A stretch of 64,000 bases of DNA from positions 1 to 64,000 of the forward strand of contig NZ_SNWM01000005.1 of assembly GCF_004362245.1 (NCBI RefSeq), given 5' to 3'. The notes under the pieces are model-generated. The model did not search any database. It was not told the origin of the DNA and saw nothing but the letters and a program-made list of their open reading frames with translations. This DNA comes from Pedobacter duraquae. Its GTDB lineage: Bacteria > Bacteroidota > Bacteroidia > Sphingobacteriales > Sphingobacteriaceae. Below, piece after piece: positions 15,640-24,842 of this stretch (positions are counted from its first letter, which is position 1; each line of letters begins with the position of its first letter). The position numbers were made by a program, and so were the translations under genes.

Positions 15640-18516
15640 TTAATAGTCTCCTGGATCAAATGCCCTGCTTTCCAGATGTTTTTCCATATCTAACCTATTG
15701 ACGCCTTTTGCCCACCAATCTGGCGCAGGTTTGTCTTTTAATTGATAGTCAAAATATTCCATCATCCGTACCGCATAATCTTTTCTGTTTGGAAGCTTCG
15801 CTATGCCATGATTTTCGCCACGATACGTAATCATCACCACAGGTTTATTTAGTCTCCTCAAACCATTATAGTATTCAATACCTTGGGTGTAATCGACCGC
15901 ACCATCTTTGTCATTGTGTAACAACAGCAGAGGAGTCTGTACATTCTTGATGTGATAAATCGGGGAGTTTCTTGTAAAAGCATCCCAGTTATCCCAGTAA
16001 CCTGGAGTTAGTCTGCCTTGGCTCGCTTCGAAAATTGCCTGATTGGTGCCACCGCTATTCCAATAAATCAGACTATACATACTTACCATGTCGGTTAATG
16101 GTGCACCCGCTGCGGCGGCTTTGAAGATATTTGTTTGTGTAATCAGGAATGAAGTCTGGTATCCACCCCAGGAGTGGCCATGAATTGCTACCTTTTTCTC
16201 ATCAACGATTCCTGTTGCTATTGCCGCTTTTACAGCTGGGACAACACAAGCTACTGCCGACATGCCTGGATCATTTAACTTATACTTGATATCAGGCATT
16301 AATACAGCATAACCATTACTGGTGTATAATGCTTTGTTAAAACCACCACCAGGAAATGCAGGGGTTGTGTATGCATTTAAATTGTCTGTTAAACGCTCAT
16401 AGATGTATGTGATCGTCGGATAACTTTTGCCGGGGACATAGTTCGCCGGCAAGTACAGCGCTGCCTGCAGAGAATCACCATTTGCGCTTAAATATTTAAT
16501 CAGCTTAACACCGGAAGACCAGGCATATTTGCCTTGATCAGGCGCGTTTTTAGTGAGTTGCTGCGGGGCAGAAAGATTGGCTGCACTGCTTACATAGTAC
16601 TCTGGTGCGGTCTGATTATCCTCACGCGTATAAACAAATGTACCAGCATCCTTCGCTTTTGTAAAACCGCCATAAGCATGGTCATCCATAAATAAAATAC
16701 GGATATCGTTTTTTCCCTTTTCAAGGATACCTAATCCTGCTTTTTTAGTTTCCGCATTAAATACGCCGAAATATTGATCTTTAGTCAGGTCTGTGCCCTT
16801 TTCATCTTCATAGATTCTAAAGCGATTCTGTACCATCTGCCTGGATTTTTTCCAGTTACCAGAAAGTGGTGTCACGTTTTTTCCATCTGCGCTGATCTTC
16901 CATAAATCATAATTGTCTTTAATCAGCACAAATTTGGAATCAGCAGACCAGCCCAGACTAGGGGTAGCTGGTTTCATTACATTATGGTCGTCAAGCTCAT
17001 CAATGAAAGATGATTTGATTTTTCCTGTCAGGTTATATTGTGATCCCGTTTCCAAATCCATACTGTAGTAAGCGCCGTCATCGTAAAAACTAGCCCATTT
17101 ACCATTCGGTGCCAGACTTAGTCCGCCGCGACCTGTTGAGTACATTTTGTCAAAGATTTTTTTCTTTACTCCTGTAGCCAGATTGATCAGGTAAACATCG
17201 GTATAACTCTGGCCATCCAGGTTAGACATGAGCTCATAGTTTGAATTGTCATATCCTATAGCGTAGATGCCTTTGGGCGCAATACTCACATTTCTCATGT
17301 TGGAGTCAGCCAACTGTACAAAACGCTGATCAGCGACTCTGTAGGCACTCAGGAAGCTGTAGTTCTTGTCACGCATCTCTTGTGTTTGCTGTGCCGACTG
17401 CAGTCTTTTGTCTTTCCAGTTCCAGATAATCATGTCTGGTTTTTCAATATCAGCTTTAGCTATAGCCTTTGGATCCGCTTTAGCTTTGCTTGCTGTATCA
17501 GCTGCAGCTGATTTGGATTTTAATGTGCTGTCTTTTTTCAGATCAGCTGTTTTTGCATCCTTTTTGTCTAACGTATTGATGCCGAAAAACAAGGTAGCCT
17601 GATCGTCAGACCAGTAGGGGTTAGTATTGGCGTTGATGCCCATTCCTTTAGGAAATCCTGTTTTATCCAGGCCAGAAAATAGCACTTTATTGCTGTTTTC
17701 ACCTGCAATTTTGTTTATCCCAATCACAGTATAAACATCATCCTTGTAGGCATCATTTTTATTTGACTTTATTAAGGCGAAAGCATCACCGTTCTCGTTC
17801 CAGTTCAGGTTCTTGTAAACCGATTTATCATTGTCTAATGCAGTGATAAGACCTGTTTTCATATCCCTCAGGAATACCCCATTTCCATTTTGTCCATTAG
17901 CATCAACGGTATAAGCCAACTGGCTGCCCGATTTGTTGAATGTGTATTCTGAAACACTCCCAAGATTAAAGCTTTTCTTGGTGTTGAGGTTATATATCAG
18001 GAGGTCGGTTCCTTTTGCTGCGTCTTTATCTTTAGGTGCATTCTCTGCTGCCGCGAATTGTATTGCCAGCCATTCAGGAGCATCAGCAGAAAAGCTAAAA
18101 CTCTTTACCCGTTCAAAAGTAGTCTTTACATTGGCTGGTAGCGAAACAAGCATCAGCTTGTCATAGGTGGGCTTCATTGTCTTTTTGGCAGCCTTCACCT
18201 CTGCATCCTTGGCCGAAACCTTGAAAGCGACAAATTTAGAATCTTTTGAAAAGGCAATAGGATTCGTGGTTGCCCCAATAGGGAAGACTAACTTCGTTAT
18301 ATCAGTGGTTTTTCTGATGATTACTTGCAAATCGCCTTCTGTAGGACCTGTAGTCCATGCCATCCATTGCCCTCCGGGCGATAATACATTGCTTCCTGGC
18401 CTGATAAAGTTCCATTTGGAAACTTCCTTCCAGCTTAAAGCTGGTTTTTGCTGAGCTTCTACCCGAATGGCCATCGGAACCAGCAAAAACAGAAGTAAAA
18501 TCCTGATTTTGTTCAT
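15640..18516 (-). CDS. Secreted S9-family (prolyl oligopeptidase-type) peptidase
   Basis: This exported serine peptidase has 958 residues. The signal peptide (IRILLLFLLVPMAIRVEA, cleavage before QQK) leads into a large beta-propeller-like region with WD/TolB-like repeats (LAYTVDANG, PYWSDDQATLFFG, SLGWSADSKFVLIKD). The C-terminal alpha/beta-hydrolase domain follows. The nucleophile is Ser782 in GHSWGGYQ, with the acid near 868 in LLLHNDKDGAVDY and His near 902 in YRGENHGIA. A low-complexity Ala/Lys/Asp segment interrupts the propeller at about residues 315-360. It probably digests peptides in the periplasm. It splits argH from the rest of the arg genes, on the opposite strand. Confidence 0.92.
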   Translation of the reverse strand: MNKIRILLLFLLVPMAIRVEAQQKPALSWKEVSKWNFIRPGSNVLSPGGQWMAWTTGPTEGDLQVIIRKTTDITKLVFPIGATTNPIAFSKDSKFVAFKVSAKDAEVKAAKKTMKPTYDKLMLVSLPANVKTTFERVKSFSFSADAPEWLAIQFAAAENAPKDKDAAKGTDLLIYNLNTKKSFNLGSVSEYTFNKSGSQLAYTVDANGQNGNGVFLRDMKTGLITALDNDKSVYKNLNWNENGDAFALIKSNKNDAYKDDVYTVIGINKIAGENSNKVLFSGLDKTGFPKGMGINANTNPYWSDDQATLFFGINTLDKKDAKTADLKKDSTLKSKSAAADTASKAKADPKAIAKADIEKPDMIIWNWKDKRLQSAQQTQEMRDKNYSFLSAYRVADQRFVQLADSNMRNVSIAPKGIYAIGYDNSNYELMSNLDGQSYTDVYLINLATGVKKKIFDKMYSTGRGGLSLAPNGKWASFYDDGAYYSMDLETGSQYNLTGKIKSSFIDELDDHNVMKPATPSLGWSADSKFVLIKDNYDLWKISADGKNVTPLSGNWKKSRQMVQNRFRIYEDEKGTDLTKDQYFGVFNAETKKAGLGILEKGKNDIRILFMDDHAYGGFTKAKDAGTFVYTREDNQTAPEYYVSSAANLSAPQQLTKNAPDQGKYAWSSGVKLIKYLSANGDSLQAALYLPANYVPGKSYPTITYIYERLTDNLNAYTTPAFPGGGFNKALYTSNGYAVLMPDIKYKLNDPGMSAVACVVPAVKAAIATGIVDEKKVAIHGHSWGGYQTSFLITQTNIFKAAAAGAPLTDMVSMYSLIYWNSGGTNQAIFEASQGRLTPGYWDNWDAFTRNSPIYHIKNVQTPLLLLHNDKDGAVDYTQGIEYYNGLRRLNKPVVMITYRGENHGIAKLPNRKDYAVRMMEYFDYQLKDKPAPDWWAKGVNRLDMEKHLESRAFDPGDY

Positions 18517-18640
18517 GTTGTTTAAGTTATTTGGCTAAAATATTATTTTAGATTTAGAATTTCTATATCTCAATACATTTACTGCACTAATGTTGCATTT
18601 TCCGATCTGATAACAATACGCCGCTCTTATTATTTATTGC

Positions 18641-18648
18641 TATTTTTG
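18641..18648 (+). promoter_or_regulatory. -7 box for argH
   Basis: TATTTTTG followed by CG matches the TAnnTTTG consensus and ends 37 nt before the argH ATG. It shows that argH has its own promoter, apart from the main arg operon. Confidence 0.55.
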
Positions 18649-18685
18649 CGGCAGATTAAATTTAGAAGGAAAGCAAGACAACCAC

Positions 18686-20017
18686 ATGAAGATCTGGCAA
18701 AAGAATACTGACGTTAACAAAGGAATCGAAACTTTTACCGTAGGGAGAGACCGTGAATTGGATATGCATATGGCGGCATTTGATGTGCTCGGCTCACTGG
18801 CACATACTGAAATGCTTGAAAGCATCGGGTTGCTTACCGCAGATGAGCTTGCACAGGTAAAGCAAGGCCTTAAACAGATTTATCAGGAAATTGCAGCTGG
18901 TGATTTTATCATCGCCGATGAAGTGGAAGATGTACATTCACAGGTAGAGTGGTTGCTGACCCAAAGAATCGGAGAAGCAGGTAAAAAGATCCACAGTGGC
19001 CGCTCCAGAAATGACCAGGTGCTGGTAGACTTGAAATTGTTTTTCAGACACAGCATCGAGGGCATGGTGAAAAATACTGAGCACCTCTTTGATCAGTTGA
19101 TTGAATTGAGCGAAACGCATAAAAATAAATTAATGCCGGGTTATACGCATCTTCAGATTGCCATGCCGTCATCATTTGGTTTATGGTTTGGCGCCTATGC
19201 CGAAAGCCTTGCTGATGATATGGAAATGATGCTTGCCGCCTGGAAAATCTGCAATAAAAATCCTTTAGGTTCTGCAGCAGGTTATGGTTCTTCATTTCCA
19301 TTAAATAGAACTATGACGACTGAACTGCTCGGTTTCGATAACCTGAACTTTAATGTGGTTTATGCACAGATGGGAAGAGGTAAAACAGAGCGTATTTTAG
19401 CGCAAGCAATGTCTTCTATTGCCGCTACTCTGGCAAAAATGGCGATGGATGTTTGTTTATTTATCAACCAGAACTTTGGCTTTATCAGTTTCCCTGATGA
19501 ATTAACCACAGGTTCCAGCATCATGCCACATAAAAAAAATCCTGATGTATTTGAACTGATCAGATCACGGTGCAATAAAATTCAGGCTTTGCCCAATGAA
19601 ATAGCAATGATGACTACCAACTTGCCATCCGGCTACCACAGGGACCTTCAATTGCTCAAAGAAAGCCTGTTCCCAGCAATAGACTCATTAAATGAGTGTC
19701 TGGAGATGACCGCTTTCATGTTAGAAAATATCAGCATCAAGGATAATATCCTCGAAGATAAAAAATATAGTTACCTATTCAGCGTAGAAGTAGTAAACGA
19801 TCTGGCACTGAGTGGTGTTCCATTCCGTGAGGCATATAAGATTGTCGGAACACAGATTGAAGACGGCACTTTCGCACCTGGTGCGACGGTGAAACATACC
19901 CATGAGGGAAGCATCGGTAACTTATGCAATCCTCAGATTGGCATGATGATGAAAAGCATTGTTGACCAGTTTAACTTTGAAAAAGTACACACAGCCATCC
20001 AGCAGTTGTTGGCGTAA
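18686..20017 (+). CDS. argH: Argininosuccinate lyase
   Basis: This fumarase/aspartase-superfamily enzyme of 443 residues releases arginine and fumarate. The family signature GSSIMPHKKNPDVFE holds the mobile catalytic loop. HSQVEWLL and SGRSRNDQVLVDL form the substrate site, and YTHLQIAMP carries the catalytic His. It lies 3 kb from argE behind the peptidase gene, with its own promoter. The aminotransferase gene follows after 23 nt and is probably co-transcribed. Confidence 0.96.
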   Translation: MKIWQKNTDVNKGIETFTVGRDRELDMHMAAFDVLGSLAHTEMLESIGLLTADELAQVKQGLKQIYQEIAAGDFIIADEVEDVHSQVEWLLTQRIGEAGKKIHSGRSRNDQVLVDLKLFFRHSIEGMVKNTEHLFDQLIELSETHKNKLMPGYTHLQIAMPSSFGLWFGAYAESLADDMEMMLAAWKICNKNPLGSAAGYGSSFPLNRTMTTELLGFDNLNFNVVYAQMGRGKTERILAQAMSSIAATLAKMAMDVCLFINQNFGFISFPDELTTGSSIMPHKKNPDVFELIRSRCNKIQALPNEIAMMTTNLPSGYHRDLQLLKESLFPAIDSLNECLEMTAFMLENISIKDNILEDKKYSYLFSVEVVNDLALSGVPFREAYKIVGTQIEDGTFAPGATVKHTHEGSIGNLCNPQIGMMMKSIVDQFNFEKVHTAIQQLLA

Positions 20018-20040
20018 TATAAACCTTAAATCTATAGACA

Positions 20041-21294
20041 ATGAATGTATCAGTATTGGCAAATGCACTTATCGGATCAGAAATCATTAAAATCGGTAAC
20101 GAGGTTAATGAGATGAAACGTAAAGGAGCAAAGATTGCAAATCTGACGATTGGTGATTTCGATCCGTCGATTTTCCCTATTCCTGAAGCCTTGAAGCAAG
20201 AGATTATTGCTGCTTATAATGATCATCAAACCAATTACCCACCCGCAGATGGAATTCTTCCATTACGCGAAACAGTTGCTGGTGTATTGAAAGATAGATA
20301 TGACCTTGATTATGCCACGTCAGACATTTTAATTGCAGGAGGTTCCAGACCGTTAATCTATGCAACTTACCTTGCCTTGGTTGATCCAGGAGATAAAGTC
20401 ATTTACCCTGCACCATCATGGAATAATAACCATTATTGCACATTATCATCTGCGCAGGGCATTGCTGTCGAAACAACGGTAGAAAACAATTTTATGCCTA
20501 CGGCAGCACAGTTGAAGCCGCATTTTAAAGGGGCAACGTTATTGGCATTATGCTCGCCTTTAAATCCGACAGGAACAATGTTCACGAAAGAACAACTGGA
20601 AGAGATTTGCGATGCGGTGATTGAAGAAAACAATTCAAGGTCAGCGGATGAAAAGCCACTATATATCATGTACGATCAGATCTATTCGCTGCTGACTTTC
20701 GGAAAGGAACACTTTAACCCGGTGAGTTTGCGTCCTGAATTAAAAGATGTCACGATCTATATCGATGGGATTTCTAAGTGCCTTGCTTCAACAGGAGTAA
20801 GGGTAGGTTGGGGCTTCGGACCTGAACTTATTGTGAGTAAAATGAAGGCCTTATTAGGACATATTGGAGCCTGGGCGCCAAAAGCGGAGCAGGTAGCTGT
20901 GGCCAAATACTTTAAAGACAGTACGCAGGTAGACCAGTTTCTGGGCGAGTTTAAACACCAGGTTCAGGAAAGCCTCGATGCTTTATATGATGGATTTCAA
21001 TCCTTAAAAAGTAAAGGGTTTAATGTTGATGCGGTAGTTCCTATGGGTGCAATTTACCTCACCCTGGAGATCGACTACATTGGTAAAACGACACCAGATG
21101 GCACGGCTTTGAAAAATAGTGCAGATGTTAACTTTTACCTAATTCAGGAAGCACAAGTTGCTCTGGTTCCTTTTTCAGCATTTGGTAATGAAGATAGTAT
21201 GCCTTGGTTTAGAGCCTCTGTTGGGGGGTGCTCTTTATCAGATATACAAGACATGATTCCAAGGATTGAAAAGGCACTTAGCCAGTTAAAATAG
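20041..21294 (+). CDS. PLP-dependent class I/II aminotransferase
   Basis: This is a 417-residue fold-type I aminotransferase. The Schiff-base Lys246 is in IDGISKCLASTGVRVGW. CSPLNPTGTM and MYDQIYSLLTFG hold the Asn and Asp/Tyr that bind PLP, and WFRASVGG near the end carries the carboxylate-binding Arg. This is the architecture of aspartate/aromatic aminotransferases, but the amino acid substrate is not readable. Because it follows argH, which consumes aspartate-derived argininosuccinate, an aspartate aminotransferase role is attractive, though this is inference. It ends at the terminator at 21303-21332. Confidence 0.85.
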   Translation: MNVSVLANALIGSEIIKIGNEVNEMKRKGAKIANLTIGDFDPSIFPIPEALKQEIIAAYNDHQTNYPPADGILPLRETVAGVLKDRYDLDYATSDILIAGGSRPLIYATYLALVDPGDKVIYPAPSWNNNHYCTLSSAQGIAVETTVENNFMPTAAQLKPHFKGATLLALCSPLNPTGTMFTKEQLEEICDAVIEENNSRSADEKPLYIMYDQIYSLLTFGKEHFNPVSLRPELKDVTIYIDGISKCLASTGVRVGWGFGPELIVSKMKALLGHIGAWAPKAEQVAVAKYFKDSTQVDQFLGEFKHQVQESLDALYDGFQSLKSKGFNVDAVVPMGAIYLTLEIDYIGKTTPDGTALKNSADVNFYLIQEAQVALVPFSAFGNEDSMPWFRASVGGCSLSDIQDMIPRIEKALSQLK

Positions 21295-21302
21295 AAGAAA
21301 TA

Positions 21303-21332
21303 AAAAAGGCGTCCTGTTTGGAACGCCTTTTT
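21303..21332. terminator. Bidirectional terminator between the aminotransferase gene and prfC
   Basis: AAAAAGGCGT and ACGCCTTTTT form a perfect 10-bp stem around a 10-nt loop, with A/T tails on both sides. It lies between the two converging stop codons. Confidence 0.85.
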
Positions 21333-21333
21333 A

Positions 21334-22917
21334 TTATGACTTAAATTCTGATGTTTTGTGAAATTCGATATCCGGATAATCTCTTTTAGTCATGTTGATC
21401 ATAAAATCATTATCAGCTAAAAATACAGGATTCCCATCTTTATCCATGCCAATGTGTTGTTGCTTTCTTTTCAGGAACTCTTCCAGCTTTTTCTTATCTG
21501 TTGATGTCACCCAGTTTGAACGACTATAGCTCAACATACGGAAATGCGCTTTTGCTCCATACTCATGCTCTAGTCGGAAAGCGATAACTTCAAACTGCAG
21601 ATCACCTACTGCGCCAATAATCTTACGGTTCCCTGGTTGCTGTACAAAGAGCTGAGCCACGCCTTCTTCAGTAAGTTGTTGGATCCCTTTCTCGAGTTGT
21701 TTTGTGCGAAGTGGGTCCATATTCTCTACTTCCTTGAATATTTCAGGAGAGAAGCTTGGAATACCTTTAAATTGAAGTTTTTCACCCTCGGTCAATGTGT
21801 CGCCGATTTTAAAGTTACCACTGTCATATAAGCCAACAACATCTCCTGGCCAGGCCTCCTCAACAATGCTTTTTTCGTTGGCCATAAAATCCATAGGATT
21901 GGAGAATTTCAGTTTCTTATCCTGACGGGTGTGGTAGTAGAATTTGTTACGTTCAAACTTGCCGGAACAAATTCTTAAAAAGGCAATTCTATCGCGGTGC
22001 TTGGGATCAAGATTGGCGTGGATCTTAAAGACAAATCCTGTAAAATTCTTTTCATCAACGGCAACCATACGCTCTTCGGCCTCACGACTTTTGGGGCTTG
22101 GTGCAATTTCTATAAAGGTATCTAGCAATTCTTTAATCCCGAAGTTGTTGATGGCGCTCCCAAAAAATACCGGTGCGAGCAAGCCGTCCTTGTAAAGACT
22201 ATCGTCAAGTGTACCATAAACCCCCTCAACCAGTTCCAGGTCAGATTTAAGTCCATCCAGCTCCTTTGGTTTCAGGAAGGCATTTAGCTGTGCATCATTC
22301 AGGTCACTTACTTCAATTACTGACTCACTGATCTTGGTTTTATCTGGCTCAAACAGATTAAGGTGATTGTTGTAAATACTATAAACCCCTTTAAAAGTAT
22401 GGCCTTGGCCAATTGGCCAGGAAAGGGGGCAAAGGCTAATGCTTAACTTGTTTTCTATTTCATCAAGTAGATCAAAAGCGTCCTTACCTTCGCGATCCAT
22501 TTTATTCACAAAAATAATTACCGGTGTATTCCGCATCCGGCAAACCGCCATCAGCTTTTCAGTCTGCTCTTCCACACCTTTAACACAGTCTACGACCAGA
22601 ATTACGCTATCTACTGCCGACAACGTCCTGTAAGTATCTTCAGCAAAATCCTTGTGACCCGGTGTATCCAGGATATTGATGCGCTTACCCTGATATTCAA
22701 AACCCATTACAGAGGTAGCTACAGAGATCCCCCTTTGCTTCTCGATCTCCATAAAATCTGAAGTGCTGCTTTGGTTAGCCTTATTACGCTTAACGGCACC
22801 GGCGGTGTTTATGGCACCGCCAAATAGCAGGAACTTTTCTGTAAGCGTAGTCTTTCCGGCATCGGGGTGACTGATAATGGCAAATGTTTTTCTTTTTTCT
22901 ATTTCTGGGTGGATCAT
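21334..22917 (-). CDS. prfC: Peptide chain release factor 3
   Basis: This translational GTPase of 527 residues recycles RF1/RF2 from the ribosome. The G1 P-loop is SHPDAGKTTLTE, G2 lies in the region ending EKQRGISVATSV, G3 is DTPGHKDFAEDT and G4 is NKMDREG. The RF3-specific arrangement follows (FEVENMDPLRTKQLEKG, then VGDLQFEVIAFRLEHEY). The length fits RF3, not the longer EF-G. The start ATG is 32 nt downstream of a leftward TATCTTTG box. Confidence 0.96.
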   Translation of the reverse strand: MIHPEIEKRKTFAIISHPDAGKTTLTEKFLLFGGAINTAGAVKRNKANQSSTSDFMEIEKQRGISVATSVMGFEYQGKRINILDTPGHKDFAEDTYRTLSAVDSVILVVDCVKGVEEQTEKLMAVCRMRNTPVIIFVNKMDREGKDAFDLLDEIENKLSISLCPLSWPIGQGHTFKGVYSIYNNHLNLFEPDKTKISESVIEVSDLNDAQLNAFLKPKELDGLKSDLELVEGVYGTLDDSLYKDGLLAPVFFGSAINNFGIKELLDTFIEIAPSPKSREAEERMVAVDEKNFTGFVFKIHANLDPKHRDRIAFLRICSGKFERNKFYYHTRQDKKLKFSNPMDFMANEKSIVEEAWPGDVVGLYDSGNFKIGDTLTEGEKLQFKGIPSFSPEIFKEVENMDPLRTKQLEKGIQQLTEEGVAQLFVQQPGNRKIIGAVGDLQFEVIAFRLEHEYGAKAHFRMLSYSRSNWVTSTDKKKLEEFLKRKQQHIGMDKDGNPVFLADNDFMINMTKRDYPDIEFHKTSEFKS

Positions 22918-22948
22918 AAAGGATTACGCCTATTTGCGAATGAGGGTG

Positions 22949-22956
22949 CAAAGATA
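22949..22956 (-). promoter_or_regulatory. -7 box for prfC
   Basis: The minus strand reads TATCTTTG followed by CA, an exact TAnnTTTG match, ending about 31 nt upstream of the prfC ATG. Confidence 0.5.
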
Positions 22957-22972
22957 AATATAAAATATAAAA

Positions 22973-23000
22973 GAAAAACCGGCTCTAATGCCGGTTTTTC
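22973..23000 (-). terminator. Terminator of the DUF6600 gene
   Basis: GAAAAACCGGC pairs perfectly with GCCGGTTTTTC over 11 bp with a 6-nt loop (TCTAAT). On the minus strand it follows the DUF6600 stop codon and ends in a T-run. Confidence 0.8.
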
Positions 23001-23013
23001 AATACTTATTTGT

Positions 23014-24528
23014 TTATCCTCGTCCAGGACGACTACTTTCTCTCGCCCCGCCTCCGTTATTTTCGGCTGTTCTTGCCGGTGGTGACACGCGTTCCTGACG
23101 TTGAGGACGCTCCATCTGGCGTTGTTGCTGTTGTTGAGCTTGTTGCTGACGTTGTTGGTTCTGTTGCTCCTGACGTTGCTGCATCTGCTGTTGGCGTTGC
23201 TGCTGTTGTTGTTGTGCTTGTTGCTGACGCTCCTGATTCTGTTGCGCCTGGCGCTGCTGCATTTGCTCCTGAGATCTTTGTCCCTGCTCACGTTGCTGGC
23301 GCTCTTGGTTTTGTTGCGCCTGACGTTGCTGCATCTGCTGAGAACGCTCCTGGCGTTGTTGTTGCATCTGCTGCATTTGCTCCTGAGACCTTTGTCCCTG
23401 CTCACGTTGCTGGCGCTCTTGGTTTTGTTGTCCCTGACGCTGTTGCATTTGTTCCTGGCGTTGCTGATTCTGAGCCTGCATTCTCTGCTGGTCTTCAGGA
23501 GAACGTTGTCCGCGATTCATATCCGGCCTTTGTTGTACCTCTCCTACACGTTGTTGATCCTGAGGTCGCTCACCACGTTCATTGCGGTTCTGGTCTCCCC
23601 CAAAGTTCCGATTTCTCGCATTTGGATTCTGATCTGCGTTGCGTTGATCCATGCCATTCCGGTTCTGATCATTTCTATTTTGATCATTCCTATTCTGACC
23701 AGCGTTTCTGTTGTCCCCATTTCTATCCGGCCTATCTCCCGGTCTGCCGATATCGCCACGTTGTACATTTCTAGGTGCAGCATTACGGTTATCAACGTTC
23801 CTGTTCGGTCTCGGATTATACATGTGGATCGAGTTATTAGAAACATAACTTCTTCCAGGTCTGTTAGAGCGGTCGATGTTATAAATGCGGACATCTCTAT
23901 TCGTTACCCTTCTGATCTCATCTCTGCGAGGACCGCTATAATAGCTGCGGTTTCCACGAACATATACGTTATTGATAATTGTAGTCTGGCCTAAATAACC
24001 GTAGTTCCTGTTAGAATAGTACCTTGGGAATCGGTTAATGTAAATACTAGCCTGCGGTGTAAATACCCACCAGAAATCGGGGATATTAAACCCAATGCTC
24101 ACATTTACACCTAAGCCAGGACCCAACGGTGCCCAGCCATAATAGCCGCCGCCACTTCTCCAGTTTACCCATGCTGGTCCCCAGGTTGTATCAGGAATCC
24201 ACATCCATTGATTGTATCTGTCTGTCACCCATCTTCCGTAATGGAAAGGTGCCCAACCCCAGTCGTAGTCAGAAACCCAAGTATTTCCGTATTCAGTCAT
24301 TGCCCAATGTCCGTTAGAATAATAGGGTCTGAAATCCTGTTGGTCTACATCAGGTCGCCATACATAGCCGTATTGCTGATCCTGAATCCAGGTTCCATAA
24401 GGAGAAAGCTCATCGTAGAATGTCTGCATAGACACGTTCTCGTCCTGCGCCATAACTTTCTGCGTGGTTCCGGTGAGAAGGAGCATGAGCCCCAACACAA
24501 TCACCGGCAGTTTGATCATGTTTTTCAT
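23014..24528 (-). CDS. Secreted DUF6600-type protein with Gln/Arg-rich tail
   Basis: This 504-residue exported protein has a signal peptide ending near MAQDEN. A Trp/Tyr/Gly-rich domain follows (about residues 40-140), with repeated YGYVWRP, WGWAPFHYGRW, WMWIPDTTWGPAWVNW and YGWAPLGPG units; this YxWGxW pattern is that of DUF6600. The segment 200-320 is rich in Asn and Arg. The C-terminal third (about 320-490) is almost only Gln, Arg, Glu and Met. The tail is built from short repeats, with a 38-codon direct duplication. Function is unknown; a surface or periplasmic nucleic-acid-like or polyanion binding role is conceivable but unsupported. The open frames on the opposite strand are artefacts of the repeats. 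Confidence 0.8.
   Translation of the reverse strand: MKNMIKLPVIVLGLMLLLTGTTQKVMAQDENVSMQTFYDELSPYGTWIQDQQYGYVWRPDVDQQDFRPYYSNGHWAMTEYGNTWVSDYDWGWAPFHYGRWVTDRYNQWMWIPDTTWGPAWVNWRSGGGYYGWAPLGPGLGVNVSIGFNIPDFWWVFTPQASIYINRFPRYYSNRNYGYLGQTTIINNVYVRGNRSYYSGPRRDEIRRVTNRDVRIYNIDRSNRPGRSYVSNNSIHMYNPRPNRNVDNRNAAPRNVQRGDIGRPGDRPDRNGDNRNAGQNRNDQNRNDQNRNGMDQRNADQNPNARNRNFGGDQNRNERGERPQDQQRVGEVQQRPDMNRGQRSPEDQQRMQAQNQQRQEQMQQRQGQQNQERQQREQGQRSQEQMQQMQQQRQERSQQMQQRQAQQNQERQQREQGQRSQEQMQQRQAQQNQERQQQAQQQQQQRQQQMQQRQEQQNQQRQQQAQQQQQRQMERPQRQERVSPPARTAENNGGGARESSRPGRG
23260..23445 (-). repeat. Direct repeat inside the Gln/Arg-rich coding tail
   Basis: Two near-identical copies, starting at 23260 and 23374, lie 114 bp apart, exactly 38 codons. 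Identity is nearly complete for about 57 bp and then fades. They share CATTTGCTCCTGAGA at the left end. The repeat keeps the reading frame. Confidence 0.7.
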
Positions 24529-24695
24529 TTTGTGTTTAATTTGTGTGTGTGTGTTGATTTGTTAACTAACCTAAAACCTTTATATCAATAGGAGTTCCAA
24601 TTCCCTAAATAGTTTAATCACCTAAGAATAATTACAATACTACGATGATCTATCGCCGAATTATATCTTTTAATTTTATGAGATTACAGCTTTAA

Positions 24696-24748
24696 TATTT
24701 GGTTTTCCTACAATACAAGTTAAGAAAAATCCAGTTAAAAACCAAATA
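24696..24748. repeat. 11-bp inverted repeat upstream of the RsmI-like gene
   Basis: TATTTGGTTTT (24696-24706) and AAAACCAAATA (24738-24748) are perfect inverted copies separated by 31 nt. They lie in the gap between the divergent DUF6600 and RsmI-like genes. Otherwise this gap shows only a weak TTTCCTTTG box near 24817-24825. Confidence 0.4.
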
Positions 24749-24842
24749 AACCGGCTATTAATGACGCTATTCTGGTAATAATCCGTCCGTTTTTCGCCTT
24801 TCAGTTATTTATTGTTTTCCTTTGCAGATTCAACATTCAACT

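Noticed and set aside
23010..23994. Long rightward frames (254 and 297 codons) opposite the DUF6600 gene
   Set aside because: They consist of Leu- or Val/Ala-dominated low-complexity sequence produced by the Gln/Arg repeats of the real gene on the other strand. No domain or start signal supports them.
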